Shown one piece after another: positions 37,316 through 48,400 of a stretch of DNA of 64,000 nucleotides (position 1 is the first letter of the stretch; every line of letters begins with the position of its first letter). The DNA is taken from the NCBI RefSeq assembly GCF_900141845.1, contig NZ_FQZB01000011.1, forward strand, positions 124,001-188,000. The letters are read 5' to 3'. The notes beneath the pieces are model-generated. The model was not told the DNA's origin and ran no database searches. It worked only from the letters and a program-made list of their open reading frames with translations. The stretch is from Clostridium cavendishii DSM 21758. Lineage in GTDB: Bacteria; Bacillota; Clostridia; Clostridiales; Clostridiaceae. The position numbers were made by a program, and so were the translations under genes.

Positions 37316-40300
37316 CTAAATAATACCATTATCTGTTAATATAGTATTAAAAACATCATTTATTAAGTTTTGTATTTGGTCAAACTCTTTACTCAAGCTT
37401 TCAAAATTTAACATCTTTTTCCTGAATACACTTATGCTGTAACGATCTATAATACTTCCTGCTAATTTTACTATTTGGCTGCATTCCATTTGTATTTTTT
37501 TGTAATTAGGACCATTATAACTACGAAGAATACATTTAAGAGTTAGCTCAAGACCTCCTAATTGCAAATAAAGTTTATTCAAATTTTTCTCTAAAAAATA
37601 ATTATCTTCATCTCTTATTATTTGTTCTAGTAAATCTAATGCACTACCTTTATGCAAAGACTTAGCAATATAATTGATTATCCTTAGATATTCCTCTTTT
37701 ATATTTTGTGTAGAAATTGGTTTATCCTCAATTGGATCTATAACCAATACTTTCTTATATTCTGCTGATCGTTCTCTATAAATCTCCTCCATCACATCAA
37801 AGGAAACAGAAAACGTAGAGTAAGATATTTCCTTACCTAAATTCACCTCCATATGGTTGTGATTTACAATATTAAATAACTCTCGCTTTTTATCATATCC
37901 ATTTACAATAGTTAAATGATCTGTATGTTTAATTTTATAAAAATTACTGTAGAAAATATAATACTCATCAAAAAGTACCATTGCCATTTCTTCTTTATCA
38001 ATAATCTGGGCTATTCGCTCACAAACATTTTCTTCTTGCGAAACAGAAAAAGCTTTTACTTTTAATCCACATAATTGAAGAACCTCATCTACTATTGAAA
38101 GATTTTCATTACTTTTAAATTTATCCTGCAACTCAAAATTTGAATAACCAAGCTTAGATAAGTTAAATCCTTTTCTAACACCAACCATAAAGTTAAAGTA
38201 ATTAATTAATTTGAAATCTATTTTTTCGCACTGAATAGCTATACCTCTCTCATAGCAATCTAACTGACTCCAAGTGTAATTATTGGTTAAATTCAAATGA
38301 TTAAGTGAATATAACCGTACAGGCACTATTAAATTATTATCTTCAGTATTACTTTCTGCTTCATTTTTATTTTCTTCTTTGTTTTTCTGATTATCATAAG
38401 TATTTAACTCTTGATTTGATATAGATAAACTACTTACATAAAGAGATAACTCAAACACTGTTGGATATTCTAAAAATTCCTTTATAGTAATATTCGTATT
38501 GAAATATACATTAATATTTTCAATTAACCTTATAGCAAGAATTGAACTTCCCCCAAGATTATAAAAATGATCATTTACATTAACTTCTTCAAAACCTAAT
38601 ATTTTACCCCATATATTTCCAATTACTTTTTCTATAGGAGTAATTATATTTTCACTTTTCCCAATTAAAATTGTGTCCTTTTTATTTAATGTCTTACCTA
38701 TTGAAGATCTATCTTGTCCATCAACTTTTTCGCAACTTAATCTAATATCCTTAGATACAGTAAGCTTCTCAACTCCTACTTCATCAGGTTCAAACCAATA
38801 TCGTTTATAAAAAAATGGATACAATGGAAGGCTTACTCTATTATATTTATACCCTTTATACAATTCCTTCCATTCTATCATTGCTCCATTTACATAGGCT
38901 TTACAAACTTCATAACAAAATGAATTAGTAAATATATTTTCTTTGACTCCTATTTCATTTAATGAATATAAATTTTTATTTATTTCTTTAATAAATCCAA
39001 AATGAATATTTGACTTATAATCTCCCCAAAATAATTTTTCAGAGAATATCTTACTTTCATAGTCTTCTATATCAACTATAGAAGATAATAGACTTTTTAT
39101 TATTTGTATTAACTCATCCTTTGTTTTTATAATAATTGCAAGTCTATAGTTATAATGATTTCTTCCTACTGCCGATGTATAGCAAATATCCTCAATTTTA
39201 TCATTTTTATCTACGAGATACGTGTTATAATTCTCAATAGATTTAAATAAAGATTGTATGCTTTTTGCTGATAAAAGAAAAATATATGATTCCTGTATAT
39301 CATTTAAAGTAAAACCATTTTCTTTTAATACCATTGGTGCCTCTTCAACAACAACATGACAATTAGTTCCACTAAATCCGAAAGAAGACACTCCTGCTCT
39401 TCTAGGCTTATCTTTGGTTTTCCATCTTTCAATTTTATCATTAATATAAACAGCAGATTGCGTAAAATCAACATATTTATTAGGTCTTATAAAATTAATA
39501 CTGGGTGGGATAATTTCATTTTTTATTGATAAAATAACTTTGGTCAACGATGCTATCCCAGAAGCAGCCGCAGTGTGACCAATATTACTTTTAGAAGTTC
39601 CAATTGCACAAAATTGATTTTGGCGAGAAAATCTTCTGAACGCACTTGTAATTGCCTTTATTTCAATTGGATCTCCGATACTAGTAGCACTTCCATGAGC
39701 TTCAACGTACGATATACTTTCAGGTTCTATTTTTGCATCTTTCCATGCTGAAATTAACAATTCCTCTTCAGCCTGTCGACTTGGAGTTGCCAGTCCACTA
39801 GTAGCACCAACATTATTTACTGCACTACCTTTAATAATAGCATGAATGTGATCTCCATCCATCAACGCAATCTTTAATGGCTTTAATAAAATAGCACCTA
39901 CTCCTTCTGAAAAAATCGTTCCATCAGCATCTTCACTAAACGTCTGGACTTTGTGTACAGAACTTGTAATCATACTCATTCCATTAAAGGTAGCTGGTAA
40001 TATATCTAAAGAAATACCTCCGGCTATTGCCATTGAACACTCATGATTACACAAAGACTTACACGCTTCATGAACAGCTACTAGTCCAGACGAGCAAGAA
40101 GTATCAATTACCATACTCGGCCCTTTAAAATTAAATATATAAGAAATTCTACTAGTCATAATAGAAGTAAGTGAACCTGTGAATTTCATAGGATGATCAT
40201 CACTAGTAAACAGTTTATAATAAGGAGTAACAGTATGATCTCTCCCAGCAAAAATACCTATATTTTCTCCACTAAGCTTATCAGCAGCATATCCCGCCTC

Positions 40301-40747
40301 TTCAATAGTATTGTATACAGTCTCTAAAAATAATCTCTGAAATGGATCCATTGCCTTCGCTTCATTAGGAGGAATTTGAAAAAAAGATGCATCAAATTTG
40401 TCTATTTCATTTAAGTATCCACCTATATGATACGTATCTATATTAGGAAACACCATTTTTCCCTGGCCACTAATAAATAAAGAATATAATACGTTTGAAT
40501 CTTCTCTCCTTTGTTCTGGAATGTGAGACACACAATTTATACCATTTTTTAAATTGTACCAGTACTTTTCTAAATTATCTGAAGCGGGGTACTTACCTGC
40601 CATTCCTATGATTGCAATGTCTTCTTCCACCTTTTTTCCCATAGTTTTAGATGATTGAATAAATTCCTTAAGCATTTCTTTTGCGTCATTTCGTGGAATA
40701 TTCTCATTGGCTATTTGACTAAGTATATATTTCTTTACTTTATCCAT
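37316..40747 (-). CDS. Trans-AT PKS: docking-KS-ACP-C39/BtrH-like domain
   Basis: A 1143-residue protein. Residues 1-30 form a two-helix docking segment (YILSQIANENIPRNDAKEML). The KS covers about 43-480 (DTSCSSGL, Cys about 218; VEAHGSAT and SNIGHT intact). There is no AT or KR. The ACP site is GGSSILA (Ser about 733). The last ~330 residues resemble the cysteine-peptidase-like fold of the BtrH N-terminal/C39-like family: a candidate nucleophile in QLDCYERG (about residue 830) and a His in DHLTIVNGYD (about 944), followed by a helical tail. BtrH itself is an acyltransferase taking a chain from an ACP, so this domain may release or transfer the chain. The start overlaps the upstream gene by 13 bases. 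Confidence 0.85.
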   Translation of the reverse strand: MDKVKKYILSQIANENIPRNDAKEMLKEFIQSSKTMGKKVEEDIAIIGMAGKYPASDNLEKYWYNLKNGINCVSHIPEQRREDSNVLYSLFISGQGKMVFPNIDTYHIGGYLNEIDKFDASFFQIPPNEAKAMDPFQRLFLETVYNTIEEAGYAADKLSGENIGIFAGRDHTVTPYYKLFTSDDHPMKFTGSLTSIMTSRISYIFNFKGPSMVIDTSCSSGLVAVHEACKSLCNHECSMAIAGGISLDILPATFNGMSMITSSVHKVQTFSEDADGTIFSEGVGAILLKPLKIALMDGDHIHAIIKGSAVNNVGATSGLATPSRQAEEELLISAWKDAKIEPESISYVEAHGSATSIGDPIEIKAITSAFRRFSRQNQFCAIGTSKSNIGHTAAASGIASLTKVILSIKNEIIPPSINFIRPNKYVDFTQSAVYINDKIERWKTKDKPRRAGVSSFGFSGTNCHVVVEEAPMVLKENGFTLNDIQESYIFLLSAKSIQSLFKSIENYNTYLVDKNDKIEDICYTSAVGRNHYNYRLAIIIKTKDELIQIIKSLLSSIVDIEDYESKIFSEKLFWGDYKSNIHFGFIKEINKNLYSLNEIGVKENIFTNSFCYEVCKAYVNGAMIEWKELYKGYKYNRVSLPLYPFFYKRYWFEPDEVGVEKLTVSKDIRLSCEKVDGQDRSSIGKTLNKKDTILIGKSENIITPIEKVIGNIWGKILGFEEVNVNDHFYNLGGSSILAIRLIENINVYFNTNITIKEFLEYPTVFELSLYVSSLSISNQELNTYDNQKNKEENKNEAESNTEDNNLIVPVRLYSLNHLNLTNNYTWSQLDCYERGIAIQCEKIDFKLINYFNFMVGVRKGFNLSKLGYSNFELQDKFKSNENLSIVDEVLQLCGLKVKAFSVSQEENVCERIAQIIDKEEMAMVLFDEYYIFYSNFYKIKHTDHLTIVNGYDKKRELFNIVNHNHMEVNLGKEISYSTFSVSFDVMEEIYRERSAEYKKVLVIDPIEDKPISTQNIKEEYLRIINYIAKSLHKGSALDLLEQIIRDEDNYFLEKNLNKLYLQLGGLELTLKCILRSYNGPNYKKIQMECSQIVKLAGSIIDRYSISVFRKKMLNFESLSKEFDQIQNLINDVFNTILTDNGII

Positions 40748-43700
40748 AGCTCTGAACTCTCCTCAGATAACACTTTAAATGAACTCTCAAGATTTCCTTT
40801 TTCCTCAACTAACTTAGATACTAAATTATCTAAATATGCCTCATCTATTAATTGATCAGATTCAGTATTTTCCATTAAGGATATAGAGTCTTTCTCTTCA
40901 CATTGATTTTCCTCTGATGTTACTATTTCTTTAATATGAGATGCCATTTCAAAAACTGATGGATATGCAAATATATCAGTAATATCAATAATGTTTCCAA
41001 ACCTCTCCTCCATCTTCTTTACCAAATACGCTGCTATAATGGAGTCACCACCTAAAAGTGTGAAATTTTTATAAATATCAATATCTTTTATTTGTAATAC
41101 CTCTTCCCAAATACTACTTACCAATTCAAGGACATCTTCAGGATTTATATTTTCAATTTTATCCTTAACATGGATGTCTTGTTGATCTTTTACTACTCTC
41201 TTTTGCCTTTTGTATCGATTAGATATTGCCTTAGATAATGGTAAATAATATTCATGAATCATTGATGTTTTAGTATTTAAATTTCCTACAACAAGCTGTG
41301 ATATTTTCTTAGATAAAATAAGATCGAATACTTGTAGCGCTCCATTAGTTGAAATCTGTTTAAGTTGTTGATCATCTTTAACTTTATAGTCAACAGCCAT
41401 ACCAGTTTCTTTCCACGGACCCCAATTTATTACTATGGTATTTCCACTTCTCCTATTCCTTAAATATGCAAACGCATCTAAAAATGAGTTAGCAGCTGTA
41501 TAATCACTTTGTCCCATTCCCCCTAATAAAGATGTTATAGAAGAAAATAAAATAAAGAAATCCAAATTATCTTGTTTTGTTTCGTTATCCAGTAACCAAG
41601 TCCCTAAAACTTTAGGATTCATTACCTTTTCAAATTCACTTATATCTTTATTTAATATGAATCCATTGCCAGGCTGACCAGCAGCATGTATTACTCCTGT
41701 AATTGTACCAAATTGATTACGTACTTCCTCAACCAACTCCTTTACTTGATCTCCGCAGGTCACATCAATTGAATACAATGCTACAGTTGATCCAATTTTT
41801 TCAATATACTCAATAGCTTCTATAGCTCTTTTTTCCTTTGTAGTTCTTTCTTCTGAATTCCCCCATTCATTTCTATCAGGTAATTTAGAACGCTGTGCAA
41901 ATATGAAATGAACTGTCTGTTGAGAAGCAATATGTTTCGCTATCTCAAGACCTAAGCCCCCTGTACCTCCTGTAATAATATATACTCCATCTTTTCTCAA
42001 ATTCAAATTTCTTTCTATTAAAGATGAGGTTTTCCTTTCCTGAAGTTGCATTTTGTAACGTTGATTTTGTCTCAATCCAATATAATAAGATGTTTTTTGT
42101 CCAATTATTTCTTGGTAAAGTTCTTTCATATCAAAATTTACATCAATGTCTAATGCAGTACACTTAATATTTGAGTACTCCTGTGTAACAACCTTTCCTA
42201 ACGCTAAGAAACTTGAATAATGAGGCTGAAGTATTTTTTCTTCTCCCGTTATTTCATAAACTTCTCTTGCTATCAAAATAATTTCAATATTCGGATTTTT
42301 CCAAGCTCCTTTTAACAAATCCTGTACAAATTCTAAAAATGAATATAATGTTTCATCAAAAACCTCTTTAAATTTATCTAAACTTTCAAAATCATCATAA
42401 AGTTCGCATGCATAAAAAACAAATTTTATAGATTTTTCTCTAGATAATTTACTTAATAATCCACTAAAATCTCTATTTTTCATTTTTTCAAGCATAACCA
42501 CATGTCCATTTTCCTCAAATTCTTGCTTAAGTGTATATGGCACATTATCTGACATATAAAAAAGAACTATATCATCTTTTGAATTATCACTTTTTTCGTT
42601 ACTTTTCCTTTCTTCTTTTTCCCAATCTATAGAAAATACTTCTGGCATTGGTTCTGTTGTTCCTTCAACTCCAATAGAATTTACTTTTTTAATGGCATAA
42701 TCGTTAATCTCAATTAACACCTTTCCATTTTTATCTATCAGTTGAGCATCAAATTTTACAAACTCATTATTTACATCATTCCCTTTTAATATTAAAAAAC
42801 TATAAAATTCACTTGGTAAATTGTCATATATACAAATCTTCTTATAAGTCCAAGGTAAATACAATCCATCCTCTATACTCTTTATAGCAATATTAACAGC
42901 ATTATCTAGTAAAGCTGGATGAATTATATGCTCAATACAATCATTTCTATAGAAGTCCTTTAGCTTAAAGTAAGCAAGTACTCTATTATCTATAACAGAA
43001 TACCTATCCACATTGTCCCATCTAAGCCCAAATGAAATTGGTCCATCTTCATTACTATCAAATTCAAATTCCTTTTCATTTCCATTAAAGTACGTTTCTT
43101 TAAGTTTTACTAAATCTACAGTAGGAGCCTCTTCATAAATATACTCCATTTCCCCTTCGGCATGTACAAGCCAATTTGAAGTTTCTTCTTCTAATTTCTC
43201 TTCACTTTCAATTCTAAACTTAATAAAATCGTCTTCAATTTTTAAAACTACCATTACTTCTCTTGGTTCATCTATCTTAAATATTAATGGTGATAAGAAA
43301 ATCAGTTCAGATAATTCAACCGCTTGAACATCCCCAAAATCATCAGCAACTTTTTTTAAAATCTCCACATAAGCTGTACCTGGTAGCAATGCTTGTCCGT
43401 AAAATCTATGCTCTGTTAACTCCCAACTCTCTGTTGGACTTAATGTTGTTGTATATATCCTTTGTCCATTAGTTTTTGCAACACACTTAACTATACCATA
43501 ATCTTCAACTTTATTTTTTTCCTCCATGGATACCCAACATCTTTCTGGAGAAAATGAATATCCTGGGTAATGAACTTTTGTATACTCTTTCTTATGCATC
43601 ACACTCCAATCAATATCTGCTAACTTAACATATAATGAGCATAATTCTTCCATAGACTCTAAACTCTGATCTTTATTCAATAATTCTTTAGATCTATTGG

Positions 43701-45444
43701 TATAGTTTTTCACTTCATGTTCATAAATCTCATCTTCTTGCTTTTCCTTCTTTATTGGAATAACTTTTGAATAACCGAAGAATATACCTTCATTTGTCAT
43801 ACTTATCAATTTATCATATTTAATCACTCTAGATAGTTTTTCAATAAGTTCCTCAATACTATTTACTAAAAATACAATTCTACATGGATGATGATCACGA
43901 TAACATTGAGCTGTAAAACATAAGTTTGTTAAACTAATTTGCTTATGATTACGCAAAAAAACAAGATTATTTTTTATAGTCGACATCAAACCATCCCTAG
44001 TTTGAGATGATAACATAAAAATTCGTAGTTTGTTATCATCTTGTTGCTCTTGTACTTCCTCTATATATTCTTCAAGGACCACATGACAGTTTGTTCCACT
44101 TATACCAAAAGAGCTTACGCCACACCTTCTAGGTGTTTCTCCCTGCTTCCACGGAGTTACCTTATCATTTACATATACAGGTGAATTCTCAAATGTAATA
44201 TTACGATTAGGCTTTCTAAAATGTAATGTTGGAGGAATTTGTTTTAAATTCAATGCTATAACTGCTTTACATAAACTCGCCATACCAGCTAAATGATCTA
44301 AATGTCCAACTCCTGATTTAGCAGAACTAATTGCACAAAACTGTTTTTTATTTGTAAATTTTGAAAAAGCCTTTGTTATACCATCAATTTCTACTGGATC
44401 ACCTAGTTTTGTGCCAGTTCCATGTGTTTCTATATATGAAATTGTTTCTGGTTCAACGCAAGCGCCCTTCCAGGCTTTTTCCAACAAACTTGCCTGAGCC
44501 AAACTATTAGGTGCTGTAATCCCGATTGAAGCACCATCTTGATTAACAGCACTACCCTTGATAACTGCATAAATAGAATCTTTATCCTTTATAGCTTTAT
44601 CAAGAGGCTTAAGAAGAACTGCTGCAACTCCTTCTCCGAAACCAGTACCATCAGACTCATCATCAAATGCTCTACATCTTCCATCAGATGATGCTATCGG
44701 AAGTAAAGAAGAACTAGGTACTAACGATAATTTGGCTCCACCTACAATAGCTGTTTCACAATCCCCATTTAACAATCCCTGTACCGCTAAGTGTACTGCT
44801 GTAAGGGCTGATGAACACGCCGTATCAACCAACATAGCAGGTCCCTTTAAATTAAGTATATACGCAATACGACTTGCAATTATAGAGTGTACATTTCCCG
44901 ATATAGATAAATTATACAATTCAGGTTGTGCCGTAGCTACAAGTGTTTTATATTCTTGACAAAAATCATCACTGTAACCAATATATACACCTGTGTTAGT
45001 ATCAGCTAATTTTTTAGTTCCATACCCAGCATCCTCCATCGCTTGTACTGCTACTTGCAAAAATAATCTCTGGTTAAGATCCATGAGATTTGCCTCTAAA
45101 GGCGATATCCCAAAATAATTATAATCAAATTCATCAATTCGATTCAGATAAGCACCTTTAGAAAACTCATTAACAAATTTTGAACCTGTCATACGAAAAA
45201 ATGCATTTGCATCTCTTTTTCTATTTTCTGGAAAAACAGTTATGTTATTTGTTTTTGAACAAATATTATTCCAAAACTCATCAATTGTATCACAATTTGG
45301 AAAATTTAATGCCATACCAATTATAGCAATATCTTTATTTATACTTTTTTCATTTTGCATCTGATACTTTAATAAGTGATTAGCAACTGATTGGTCAATT
45401 TTTTTATTGACTGTTTGAGAAATAATATATTCATATATATCCAT
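40735..45444 (-). CDS. Trans-AT PKS: docking-KS-DH-KR-ACP
   Basis: The start is set at the ATG at 45444 (GAGGTGAAG ribosome binding site), not the longer frame opening at 45501, giving 1569 residues and an N-terminus like the sibling proteins (two docking helices, YIISQTVNKKIDQSVANHLL). The KS has DTACSSAL (Cys about 210) with both histidines. The DH has EHRFYGQALLP (His about 679), but its second motif is LLDNAVN, where the family has DxxxQ/H. The KR has GGTGGLG (about 1162) and GQSDYTAAN. The ACP serine is in GGDSIIA (about 1467). A C-terminal helical tail follows. There is no AT. It should extend by one malonate with reduction and perhaps dehydration. Confidence 0.92.
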   Translation of the reverse strand: MDIYEYIISQTVNKKIDQSVANHLLKYQMQNEKSINKDIAIIGMALNFPNCDTIDEFWNNICSKTNNITVFPENRKRDANAFFRMTGSKFVNEFSKGAYLNRIDEFDYNYFGISPLEANLMDLNQRLFLQVAVQAMEDAGYGTKKLADTNTGVYIGYSDDFCQEYKTLVATAQPELYNLSISGNVHSIIASRIAYILNLKGPAMLVDTACSSALTAVHLAVQGLLNGDCETAIVGGAKLSLVPSSSLLPIASSDGRCRAFDDESDGTGFGEGVAAVLLKPLDKAIKDKDSIYAVIKGSAVNQDGASIGITAPNSLAQASLLEKAWKGACVEPETISYIETHGTGTKLGDPVEIDGITKAFSKFTNKKQFCAISSAKSGVGHLDHLAGMASLCKAVIALNLKQIPPTLHFRKPNRNITFENSPVYVNDKVTPWKQGETPRRCGVSSFGISGTNCHVVLEEYIEEVQEQQDDNKLRIFMLSSQTRDGLMSTIKNNLVFLRNHKQISLTNLCFTAQCYRDHHPCRIVFLVNSIEELIEKLSRVIKYDKLISMTNEGIFFGYSKVIPIKKEKQEDEIYEHEVKNYTNRSKELLNKDQSLESMEELCSLYVKLADIDWSVMHKKEYTKVHYPGYSFSPERCWVSMEEKNKVEDYGIVKCVAKTNGQRIYTTTLSPTESWELTEHRFYGQALLPGTAYVEILKKVADDFGDVQAVELSELIFLSPLIFKIDEPREVMVVLKIEDDFIKFRIESEEKLEEETSNWLVHAEGEMEYIYEEAPTVDLVKLKETYFNGNEKEFEFDSNEDGPISFGLRWDNVDRYSVIDNRVLAYFKLKDFYRNDCIEHIIHPALLDNAVNIAIKSIEDGLYLPWTYKKICIYDNLPSEFYSFLILKGNDVNNEFVKFDAQLIDKNGKVLIEINDYAIKKVNSIGVEGTTEPMPEVFSIDWEKEERKSNEKSDNSKDDIVLFYMSDNVPYTLKQEFEENGHVVMLEKMKNRDFSGLLSKLSREKSIKFVFYACELYDDFESLDKFKEVFDETLYSFLEFVQDLLKGAWKNPNIEIILIAREVYEITGEEKILQPHYSSFLALGKVVTQEYSNIKCTALDIDVNFDMKELYQEIIGQKTSYYIGLRQNQRYKMQLQERKTSSLIERNLNLRKDGVYIITGGTGGLGLEIAKHIASQQTVHFIFAQRSKLPDRNEWGNSEERTTKEKRAIEAIEYIEKIGSTVALYSIDVTCGDQVKELVEEVRNQFGTITGVIHAAGQPGNGFILNKDISEFEKVMNPKVLGTWLLDNETKQDNLDFFILFSSITSLLGGMGQSDYTAANSFLDAFAYLRNRRSGNTIVINWGPWKETGMAVDYKVKDDQQLKQISTNGALQVFDLILSKKISQLVVGNLNTKTSMIHEYYLPLSKAISNRYKRQKRVVKDQQDIHVKDKIENINPEDVLELVSSIWEEVLQIKDIDIYKNFTLLGGDSIIAAYLVKKMEERFGNIIDITDIFAYPSVFEMASHIKEIVTSEENQCEEKDSISLMENTESDQLIDEAYLDNLVSKLVEEKGNLESSFKVLSEESSELWIK

Positions 45445-45445
45445 A

Positions 45446-48400
45446 TTATACTTCACCTCTTTTTTTGAGTATATTTGCAGCATCTGCTGCTGATATTTCA
45501 CCTTTTGCTACTAATGAAAATAACTCATCCATACTCACATCTAATCGTTCATTATCTTCTACTACAGATACTACCTTCATCTTATCCATGATATAACTAG
45601 AAAGTTTCTTAATTGTAGGATAAGCAAATATATCCGCTATTGTAATCATCCCCGGATACAACTCTTCAATACTGTAATTCATTCTACTTACTAGAAGAGA
45701 ATTACCTCCTACATCAAAGAAATTGCTATTTAGTCCTATTCTGTCATAATCAAGTAAACTTATCCATATATCATATATATTTTTTTCAATTTCATTAGCT
45801 TCCTCTTGTTGTTCATATACATCAGGCAACATCTGCTTCCAATCAAGTTTATCTAGCCTCTGTCTATCTATTTTTCCATTGCTTGTTTTAGGTATTTCTG
45901 TCATAACAATAAAATGTGCAGGAATCATATAGTGTGGTACATGCTGTTGTAATAGCTCTTTTAGCTGAGCTACATAACAAATATCACTCTTATTTTCTAT
46001 AACCTCATAAAAACAAAGTAACTTATTTGTTCCATTTTCTTCAGCGGTTACTACAGCACATTCTTTTATTCCTTTACAAGATTGAACTATGTTTTCTATT
46101 TCACCACATTCAACACGATACCCTCTAATTTTTACCATACCATCATTTCTCCCTAAATAAACGATATATCCATTATCAGTATACATACCGATATCTCCAG
46201 TTTTATATCCTATCTTATCAAACTGATTAATCCATGAAAAATTTTGCTTTGTTTTCTCTAAATCATTAATATAACCTTTTGTAATATTTTCTCCAGTCAA
46301 TATAATCTGACCTGGTATACCTATTGGACAAAGAGCTCCACAATCATCTAAAATAAGAACATTATTATTCCAAATCGGTCTTCCTATAGGAACTATGGAA
46401 TAACTGTCATTATAGAGCTCTTCATCAACTCGATATGACGTTACCCAAATTGTAGCTTCTGTAGGTCCGTACATATTAAAGAGCTCTGAACTAGAAAATC
46501 TCTTTTTTATCAATTTAGCCAGTTCAGCTGTCCATGCTTCTCCACCAATTAAAACTTTTTTGACGCACTTAAGCATTTCCGCATCTTCTGTTTCAAATAA
46601 TCCTCCCATAAGAAACTGCTTCACTAGTGATGGTACAGAATGCCATATAGAAATCTTATTTTTACAAATAAATTTAAACATTTCATTTGCATCTTGCAAT
46701 GTATCTTTAGATACAATATACAACTCTGCCCCACTAGCTAAAGTAGCAAATATCTCAAAAACAGATATATCGAAAGAAATTGATGTAACAAGCATCAATC
46801 TGTCAGCTACAGTAATATTAAACTCATTTAAAGACCAATGTATAAAATTAGATACATTACCATGAGTCACCATAACCCCTTTTGGTAATCCAGTAGAACC
46901 TGATGTATAAATTATATCCATTAAGTCATTGCTATCAATATCTGGGAAATCTATATTTGTTACTTCGCTAGTTTCATCTGCTAAAATAAAATTTAAACCT
47001 TTTGGTATTATTTTTGGTAAATTATCTGTTAAAACAATATATCTATCTTCCCAATCCATTTGATTAAAATCTTTAAATACCTCATATGATGTTATTACAA
47101 TATTAGTATTGCTATGTTTTAACATATATTGAATTCGTTCCTGTGGGTATTCTGGATCTAGAGGAAGATATGATGCTCCTGCTCTAACAACAGCAATTAT
47201 TGCTACTATCATAGGTATGCCCTTATTCATTAGAATACCTACAGGTTGGCCTTTCTTAAGTCCATTCTTAATTAATAATGTTGCTAACCTTCCAGATTGT
47301 ATCATCAATTCCTCGTATGTTAATTTTTCATCTAAGTAACAAATAGCATTCTTATCTGGATATAATTGTGCAATTTCTTCAATTTTTTTGATAATAATAG
47401 AATTCTCTGTCAAATGTGGGTTTGAGTATTTATCCAATAAATTTCCTTCTTCTACCTTTGTCATAAGTTCTATTTTATTTAAATCAATATGCTTATTTTC
47501 CTCAACTTGATCCAAAATAGTAAGATATTGATCCATAAATCTTTCAATAGTTATACTACGGAATAAATCTGTTGCATATTCCATACGCAACTCAATTTGA
47601 CCATTAACTTCTTTGCCCATAAAATTTAAATCAAATAAACTACTATTATTGCTAATTTGATGATTTTCAAAAAATTGAAACATCGTTTGATAAACAGCAT
47701 TTATATTAGTATATCGTTCTAGCTCTAAACTACTAAGTATTTGTTCAAAAGGATATCTCCCATATTTGTAAGCCAATTTGCACTTTTCCTTAATTATTTC
47801 TATCAAACTGTAGAAATCTCCACAACCTTCAGAATTTATTCTGATACAAACAATATTCATCAAAAGCCCAACTAATTTTTCACTTTCTAAATTATTTCTG
47901 TTAACAATAGGTATTCCAATAATAAGTTCATCTTGATTACAAATCTTACTTAAGAACTTATAATACACTGCTAATAACACAGTATTAATGGTAGTTTTAT
48001 AATACTTAGCAAGTTCCTTTACTTTTATGGTTCTATCAACACTTATTCTTTTTGTATAGGCTCCTCCAACATAAGTTTGATTGTCTTTTCTCGGAAAATC
48101 AATCGGCAAATTTAATATTGGTAGTGGGCCTTTTAATTCATCTAACCAGTAATTCGAATATTCTACACGATGATCTTTTAAATGAAGTTCTTCTTCATAA
48201 ATCCAGTCCAAATATCCATACTTATTCTTAGGCTCTGAAAAAGATTCTTTTGTTTTAAGCTTATTATATATACTTACAAATTGATCAAATAAGATTCCTT
48301 CACTCCATCCATCTGTAATTATGTGGTGTATATTTAAATATAAACAATACTTTTCCTCTTCTAACTTGTATAGTATTACTTTCCACAAAGGTTTTTCAAA

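Noticed and set aside
45446..45501. Start of the KS-DH-KR-ACP gene at 45501
   Set aside because: The internal ATG at 45444 has a good ribosome binding site, and the sibling proteins begin at the equivalent docking helix; the extra 19 residues only read through the end of the upstream gene.
46560..46865. Plus-strand open frames inside the PKS/NRPS genes (for example 101 and 115 codons)
   Set aside because: They are antisense shadows of strongly supported catalytic domains and lack start signals.
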